Shown piece after piece: positions 49,601 to 64,000 of a stretch of DNA of 64,000 nucleotides. Source of the stretch: Prunella strophiata. Its lineage: Eukaryota > Chordata > Aves > Passeriformes > Prunellidae. Position 1 is the first letter of the stretch. Every line of letters begins with the position of its first letter. Location of the stretch: NCBI GenBank assembly GCA_036583965.1, contig JAZBQD010000015.1:89329809-89393808 (forward strand), given 5' to 3'. The translations under genes were made by a program, and so were the position numbers. The notes beneath the pieces are model-generated. The model had not been told where the DNA came from. It searched no databases and worked only from the letters and a program-made list of their open reading frames with translations.

Positions 49601-50656
49601 ACAATGGCATCAGTGATACTGTAAATATATGAAAGACTATACCTAGAGTATTTTTGTTTTACATATGGACAGACATACATTTTTGTGTTGCTGCCAGTTA
49701 GCTGTGCAAGCTGACTAGAAAGCTAACACTGTCTTACTGCCTGTTGTTTGTGGTGTATCTTTGTAAGGGAGACAGTGAAAAACTGTATCAGGAAAAAAAT
49801 CAATGTCATTTCACTTGATTATAATTTTTACAGCTCTGAGCTGTAGGTAAGTGGTAAAGCATAAGTGCGTGCTGCACATAAAGCATGCATTACTGCATGA
49901 AAATATGTTGCTAGTAAGGCAAGACATCTTTAAAAATATTCCTACATATTTCTAAAATATTCAGAATTAAGACATGGATTCTGTTGAAAACCAGGGAATT
50001 CATAAATGGTGTATGTGGTATGAAAGGTCCACTAGACAGACTAGTTAGGTTTCCATCAGGTAGTGATCTATACTATGTAGTGTAAGGACATAAAAACAGA
50101 CTCAGTGCAGATTTGTAACCATGGAAGAAACTATATACAGAATTAGGTAAACAGACAAAATAATTGGTGCTGAAATCATGGATACTCCTATAGAAACTTC
50201 ACTTAAATTAGTCTTGTGACAATTGTACAAAAAAACTGAAGAAAGTTATGCAATTTTGAGTAAGCTGCCATTGCATGAACTTTTTCTAATGCATCACAGG
50301 CCAGAGAATCTTAGCCAGACATTTATTTACAGTGCAAGTTGCCTTTGAACTGTCTGTAGTGCAAAACAAAAAAAAAAAAAAACAAAAATAAACTATTTTT
50401 CAGTGCAAACTATGCATTCCATTTCCTGTTGGAAAACGAAGAGGATTCTATACTAGTAGTTCTATGTTGTCACTCAGTGTTACAAGGATGGTGTCAATTT
50501 TTCTGGCAGAAAACACTCAGGGTACATTCAGTACAGTTTGTCTGTTTTGGACAGCCTTGTAGCTCTGAGATGTCTTGCTTTTTTTTAAACTGGGGAAGAA
50601 GTTAAAGTAAAATTAGTAATTTGTGTCTTTTGATTTGGCTTTTTTCTTGGAATTAC
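46483..50656. other. RANBP9 intron 1, 5' part
   Basis: The intron starts GC-rich inside the CpG island, then becomes AT-rich after about 46900. No transposable element or RNA gene was recognised before the CR1 fragment at 50657. Confidence 0.7.
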
Positions 50657-50868
50657 AGAATCATTTAGTTTGCAAAAGAGCTCTAGGAACACCGAGTCCA
50701 ACCACAAGCTCAGTACTGCTGAGTCTTCAACTGAACCGTGTCCCCAAGTGCCACATCTACGGGTTTTGTAAATACCTCCAGGGGTGGTGACTCAATCACA
50801 TCCCTGGGCAGCCTGTTCCATTCTTGTCTCAGTGAAACTTGCCTAATGAATACAACTGAAGATTAGGC
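50657..50868 (-). mobile_element. CR1 LINE 3' fragment in RANBP9 intron 1
   Basis: The + strand reads TACAGAATCATTTAGTTTGC, ACCGAGTCCAACCACAAGCTC, TACCTCCAGGGGTGGTGACTC and CCCTGGGCAGCCTGTTCCAT. These are CR1 3' words in reverse orientation. The wording (GAGTCCAACCACAAGCTCAGTACTGC) marks a different CR1 subfamily from the copy at 9541. It is about 210 bp, truncated, and antisense to RANBP9. Confidence 0.88.
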
Positions 50869-59132
<8,264 letters not shown>

Positions 59133-59258
59133 TCATAGAGTCACAGAATGGTTTGGTTGGAAGGGACTTTAAAGATCATTCCAACCCCACCAAGGGCAGG
59201 GGCACCTTCCACTAGATCAGGTTGCTCAGCACTCTATCCAACCTGGCCTGAAGCACCT
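59133..59258 (-). mobile_element. CR1 LINE 3' terminal fragment in RANBP9 intron 2
   Basis: The + strand reads TCATAGAGTCACAGAATGG, TTGGAAGGGACTTTAAAGATC and GGTTGCTCAGCACTCTATCC, then AACCTGGCCTGAAGCACCTC. This is the reverse complement of the last ~125 bp of CR1. It is strongly 5'-truncated and antisense to RANBP9. Confidence 0.9.
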
Positions 59259-61778
59259 CTGATTATTTTTTTAAAGAAGAATGAAAACAAGGATTGAGAG
59301 TGGTAAGCCATCTAGAAAAATTAATGAAAACTAAGTTTAGAAAGGCTATATCCTTTTAGCAGACAGCACTGAGCTTACATTTCTGTGAGCAGGGTTGTTT
59401 AGTCTGTGGTGTGGTGGTGCTGATGCAGATCTTCCTGGCCAGGCTTTACAGCACCATGTGTAAGTTGTGCTAAATGTAGTGCAGTAAAATAAAATGTTAG
59501 TACAGTAATTCATGCAAGTAATCAGTATGTTTTTGGTAAAGCAGTGTTAATAAGGCTTTAAACACTTGTTACACTCTGGTTGGTTTTTAACACTGGGTAT
59601 ACAATCAGTCATCTGTTGTTTTGGCAGTATCTTGTGTAGTATGTGTTGTGTATGTGATGAAGTAGGTGTTGAAGTAAAAAAGGAAAAACTATCCAAAACA
59701 AAAATACCATGAGAATTAAGTTTGAGTGTTCATGACACCTATGCCTGCGGCGGAGCCTGAACTGTTTTAGAGTGTTTGAGTCATAAATGCTTTGTTGTCT
59801 TCTAGAGGATGTATATGTAGCTCTTCAAACACAAACTGTACTTTTTTGTTACAAGTTGTTTGTGTTGCAGTAAGTTAGCTTTTCCTTTAGCATCCAGTAT
59901 ACCCATTTTCTTGTTCAACAGAAACATTAACCAATAAACAAAAATATATAACATTGTCAGTTGCTGATTGATTTGTGTTTGTTTTGTACATTACTAATGT
60001 ATTCTGAAAACTTTATGCAATCCTAAGACATTTTTATAGTCTTGATATGTCTTCAGCAGGTATTTGTTACAAGAACAGGCATTTGGTAAAACAACATGCA
60101 AAACTTCACTCAGTCTCTATTTACATAGAATAAAGTAGGCCTTGCAGCATTATTAGCAGAGTACTTGTGTATAGGGTAGAATCTGATAAGGTCTGAAGTA
60201 TCCTTCTTTTATTAGTGTCTTCATTTGAATTGTAGCAGCTGCAAGAAGAGATCAGGTCATGAATCAGCAAGTGTGTCTTTTCTTAAACTGTAGCAGTAAT
60301 TCATTTTTTACTTGAGTGTATGAGACCAGACCTTGACAGAAATGAACATTAACTAAATGTGTAATAAGATTGTTTGAGGTTTGTGTTTACCTGGTCAGAA
60401 ATATTGGAACTGTAACAAAAGCTTTGTGTCTTTGTTGGTATATGCTAGAAGTTGAAAATTGTATAAAAAGAGAGTTAAGAGAATATATCTCATTTCCTGG
60501 TCTTAGCTTCTTGAAAAATCTTTTACTTCTTTCTTCTGAAGTTCATTCACATAAATATAGTGTATAGATGATAACTTTATGGTAGCCCACATTTACATTA
60601 TATTATTTTCTTTGCAGCTATTATTTTCTAACAGTATGGTCCCCAAAAAGACTCTAGTCCTTGGGGATAAGTGTCGCAGGATGAAATGGTGAAACCTCAA
60701 AGTGGGAGGGATCGAGGGATCTCAGTAAATGAGAATCCTTCTAGGAGCATTAGAGCAATCACAAGCAAAATGTTACAGGAGTAACAGTTTCAAGCACTAT
60801 GCAAAATGACTGCCTGATATATTTTTGGTTTTTCCTCTCTATGCAGAACTGAATTAATCTGAAACCTGGGTTTATCATGTTCAAAATACTGTTTCCTTGG
60901 AAATACTCTGTAAAATTAAACTTGTTTTCAATTTGAAATTAAAGACTCAAACTGTCTATGGCATATTTTGAAACATTTAAATAGATTAACATCTCATTTC
61001 TTATTGTGATTGTGCAGACAATAAGGATCTTGAATTGGCACATTTCTGCAAAATTTAATGCTGAGTAGCTATATTAAAGATAAATGTAGGTACCTTTTTA
61101 ATGTGCTTTATTTCTGGCCTCATAGTGTCAGTGAAGGCAGTGTAGAAAACTATAGGAGAACATTATTCAAACTTTTTATGTCATTGCAAGTAGTTGCAAG
61201 GGCCCTATAGAAGTTCATTGAGTCTTTAAATTCCTACAGATTATGCATTTTTTTTCTCTTTGTCCTTTTTCCAAGATACTAACATAATGATAAAACAAAC
61301 TATACCTGTTATATAGCTTATATTTTTTTCAGTGTTACTTCTGCTTTTCTTAATAATCAATGCATTCAAAACATTAGGGTGTTTTCAGTTGCCTTATTTA
61401 TGGCTTTAAACATCTGTTAGTGCTTTGTCTTAGGTTCCCTACAGATACTATGGTAACTTAGGTTTTAAGGCTGTGTGGTTGAAGTTGCTTCCTTTAAATG
61501 GATAGCATGTAGGGAATAAGGTACCACATTGCTTACTTACTTTCTGCAACACCAGAAGAGTTGTTTTTTGCAGCATCATGTAGCAGTTCCCCAGGCTATA
61601 ATGTCTTCAGTAGTGTGTGTAGGCATAATGGAAGTCAGAAGGAATCTGACTCTCTGCAGACAGCAGGTGAAATTTCTGTAGTAGGGAGGCTGTTACATAC
61701 TATTATGTAAATATCTGCTAAATTATTTTAGTTGTCTTTATAAATACAATATGAAATTTTTGGTGTTGTTTGGTTGGT
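59259..61778. other. RANBP9 intron 2, middle part
   Basis: AT-rich intronic DNA with no named repeat. The segment at about 60640-60780 (GGATAAGTGTCGCAGG and following) is slightly GC-richer and could be an old repeat scrap, but I cannot assign it. Confidence 0.55.
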
Positions 61779-62392
61779 TTTTTTTTTTACTATAGAAGTG
61801 TTTATTTAGTACTTGAATTTATCTTCAGCCTTTTTGAGGTGTCTGTGGTTTGGTACAGTTTTTGAGATTCTTCTTTATGGAGTGAGCAGACAGATATAAT
61901 TAATCTGAGTTCTGATTTTTATCAGCTTTCATATTGAAAAATCTTCCATACACCTTCAACATAGTGGCTATAAGATCAAGTGGAAGAGTTATAAATAAAA
62001 TCAGAGTTCTGTGTCTTCTGGGTTTTGTTGATTTCTTGCTGTTTTAGCATCTGCAGTTCTGTACTATCTCTTACTGCTGTTTTTTTTTTTTACTATAGAA
62101 GTGTTTATTTAGTACTTGAATTTATCTTCAGCCTTTTTGAGGTGTCTGTGGTTTGGTACAGTTTTTGAGATTCTTCTTTATGGAGTGAGCAGGACAGGAT
62201 ATAATTAATCTGAGTTCTGATTTTTATCAGCTTTCATATTGAAAAATCTTCCATACACCTTCAACATAGTGGCTATAAGATCAAGTGGAAGAGTTATAAA
62301 TAAAAATCAGAGTTCTGTGTCTTTCTGGGTTTTGTTAATTTCTTGCTGTTTTAGCATCTGCAGTTCTGTACTATCTCTTACTGCTGTTTTTT
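61779..62392 (+). repeat. 303-bp near-identical tandem duplication
   Basis: Copy 1 (about 61779-62080) and copy 2 (about 62081-62392) are direct repeats with a 303-bp offset at the start (TATAGAAGTGTTTATTTAG at 61791 and 62094). Each copy runs from a T tract through to CTATCTCTTACTGCTG. The differences I see are GA to GGA twice, AAAA to AAAAA, TTC to TTTC, and one G/A substitution. It is non-coding and intronic. Confidence 0.93.
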
Positions 62393-62605
62393 CCTTCTAT
62401 TTGGCTCTTGCTCTTTTTATTTCTCACAATTAGTCTATTCAGGCATCCGAGTAAAAACTTCAGGCTCCAGCAAAAATGTAAATTTAGTTCTTTGACTGGA
62501 AAGATACTTGAGGAGAAAATAGTTATTGTGAGCTTTCTACTTAAACATTTCTCTGCAGAGAAGCCTAGGCTTTTGTGTTACAGGAAAACTGTAGGTATCA
62601 TGATG

Positions 62606-62609
<4 letters not shown>
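62393..62609. other. RANBP9 intron 2, short unique stretch
   Basis: Unique AT-rich sequence between the tandem duplication and a long T run. Nothing was recognised in it. Confidence 0.6.

Positions 62610-62644
<35 letters not shown>
62610..62644. repeat. Poly(T) run, 35 nt
   Basis: An uninterrupted run of 35 T residues in RANBP9 intron 2. Its length should be treated as approximate. Confidence 0.9.
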
Positions 62645-62645
<1 letters not shown>

Positions 62646-64000
62646 ACATTTTCTCTTTTGCTTTGTGGTAAAAAAATTGAATCTTCAGCAAATTTTAAAT
62701 TCTGTAGTTTTGCGATGTTCCTAAGTTTCTATATGACTTGTGAAATGTAAACTAGAAAATGTGCTGAGACACTAAAATGGTAACCTATATCTTAATTGAA
62801 CTGGACTGGAACAAGCATAAATACAATTTGAAGTGAAAAAAAAAGACTTTGTAAAATACACTTGCTTTGTAGGTCCTCAATACCAATTTGCCTGCACTTT
62901 AAATTGTTTTCCAGCTATAGTCTCTTATTTCAGACTCTCATGGGTTGATTTCATGTCTTCCATGAGTGGTTGTTCGTTATTTTATGAGATCCTGTAAGAG
63001 CTGAGCATGTTAATGAGGTGATGAGTAGCAGCCAGTGGGACTGAAATTGCTCAGAAAGAGGGGCTGCTTAATATAACAGCACCAGGCTGCTTTGTGCCAT
63101 TTGCCCGGATAGGTGATCCTCCCACCTCCCTAGCCAGTGTCTGGGTAGGGAGCTGAGGTGGAGGGCCAGTCCTCAGGTACTGAGGGGAGGCAGCATCAGA
63201 ATGACACCACTGCTCGCCCTCTGTGGTCTCTGAAGCCACACTGTGTCAGGTCCATTTTTGGAAGGTGCTACAGGATGGAATGAGGGTGCTGCTTCGTGGT
63301 GCTGACACCTCCAGTTCCCAAGGACAGCTCTTATGGCTGACACAGCTACAGGCAGGAAGAACAGGTCCACTTTGGTCTCCTAGAGCAAACCTATTAATGT
63401 GACAGGACAGCAAAAAGTGCATCATGAACTGCCTTAGAACATTCTGGGCCTGCATTGCACCTGGGCTGCTTGTTGTGCTGCTCATCATTTTTGTCATAAA
63501 CTAAGGGAGGGAAACTTAAATTTGTAGCTCTGCCACTCTTCTTCTGCTCCTGATGTGCATGAAAAGTGAACTTTCAGCAGCAAACAGGAGGACAATTTAT
63601 TTACTTCCTCCCACTGAAGTTTGCAAGTCTTTGCAAACCCTGACTCTTGACCTAAACAAGAGTCTTAAAAAAACAAACAAAAAAGTCAATTCCAGTCTGA
63701 AGGTTACAAGTGTGAGGAAAAGCTAAGAAAGTTACATGTAGTGGCTTGGCATAAATACAACTCCTGTTAATAAATTTTAGAGCATTTAAAGCCTATCTGT
63801 CATGGTACTGTTTTTCCCCTCAATTTATAGTGCACTAATCTGGTTGAACATGAAATCACCTGTCTATCAACTCTAAAACATAATAAATTAGCTTAATTGA
63901 TGATCCTTTAATTCTGCTCACTTCAAACCATAAGTTGCAGACATTCCCTTTGCCTTGTGAAAGATGTTATAGTTGCAACGTTTTTATCTAACTTCAGTTT
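62645..64000. other. RANBP9 intron 2, distal part
   Basis: Intronic DNA to the window end. The stretch 63010-63500 is GC-richer with small minus-strand open frames but no recognisable domain. No exon matching the SPRY continuation was found. Confidence 0.6.

Overview
This window is vertebrate nuclear DNA, almost certainly from a songbird (Passeriformes). It has GT-AG split genes, introns of kilobases, AT-rich intergenic DNA and a vertebrate-style CpG island. Nearly all recognisable repeats are 3'-anchored CR1 LINE fragments, as is typical of bird genomes. Two copies of a tRNA-Ile-headed, CR1-tailed SINE are also present (5502-5638 on + and 10427-10565 on -). They match the architecture of TguSINE1, a family known from passerines, and this is the most specific taxonomic clue in the sequence.

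Layout. From 1 to about 8660 lies the 3' end of MCUR1 (CCDC90A), on the + strand: its last four coding exons (826-897, 4535-4588, 5768-5882, 7185-7240), a long 3' UTR and a poly(A) signal at 8636. From about 8.7 to 45 kb is an intergenic region of about 37 kb with no convincing protein-coding gene. It holds CR1 fragments, one SINE, microsatellites, homopolymer runs and a strand-asymmetric purine-rich block (about 24.94-26.18 kb). From about 45.4 to 46.6 kb is a strong CpG island containing the promoter, 5' UTR and first coding exon of RANBP9 (RanBPM), also on +. Exon 2 is at 54853-54964 after an 8.4 kb intron. The rest of the window (54965-64000) is RANBP9 intron 2; exon 3 (the continuation of the SPRY domain) is not reached.

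The order and orientation (MCUR1 upstream of RANBP9, same strand) match the human 6p23 arrangement, so this is a conserved syntenic pair. The two genes are not functionally linked in any way the sequence shows. MCUR1 is a mitochondrial inner-membrane coiled-coil regulator of the calcium uniporter. RANBP9 is a SPRY/LisH/CTLH/CRA scaffold of the CTLH E3 ubiquitin ligase.

I found no clear novel coding system. The observations most worth checking are a near-identical 303-bp tandem duplication in RANBP9 intron 2 whose copies differ mostly by homopolymer length (recent duplication or assembly artefact), a diverged duplicate of the sequence just upstream of the RANBP9 CpG island, a perfect 15-bp inverted repeat at 57926-57960, and an internally deleted CR1 copy.
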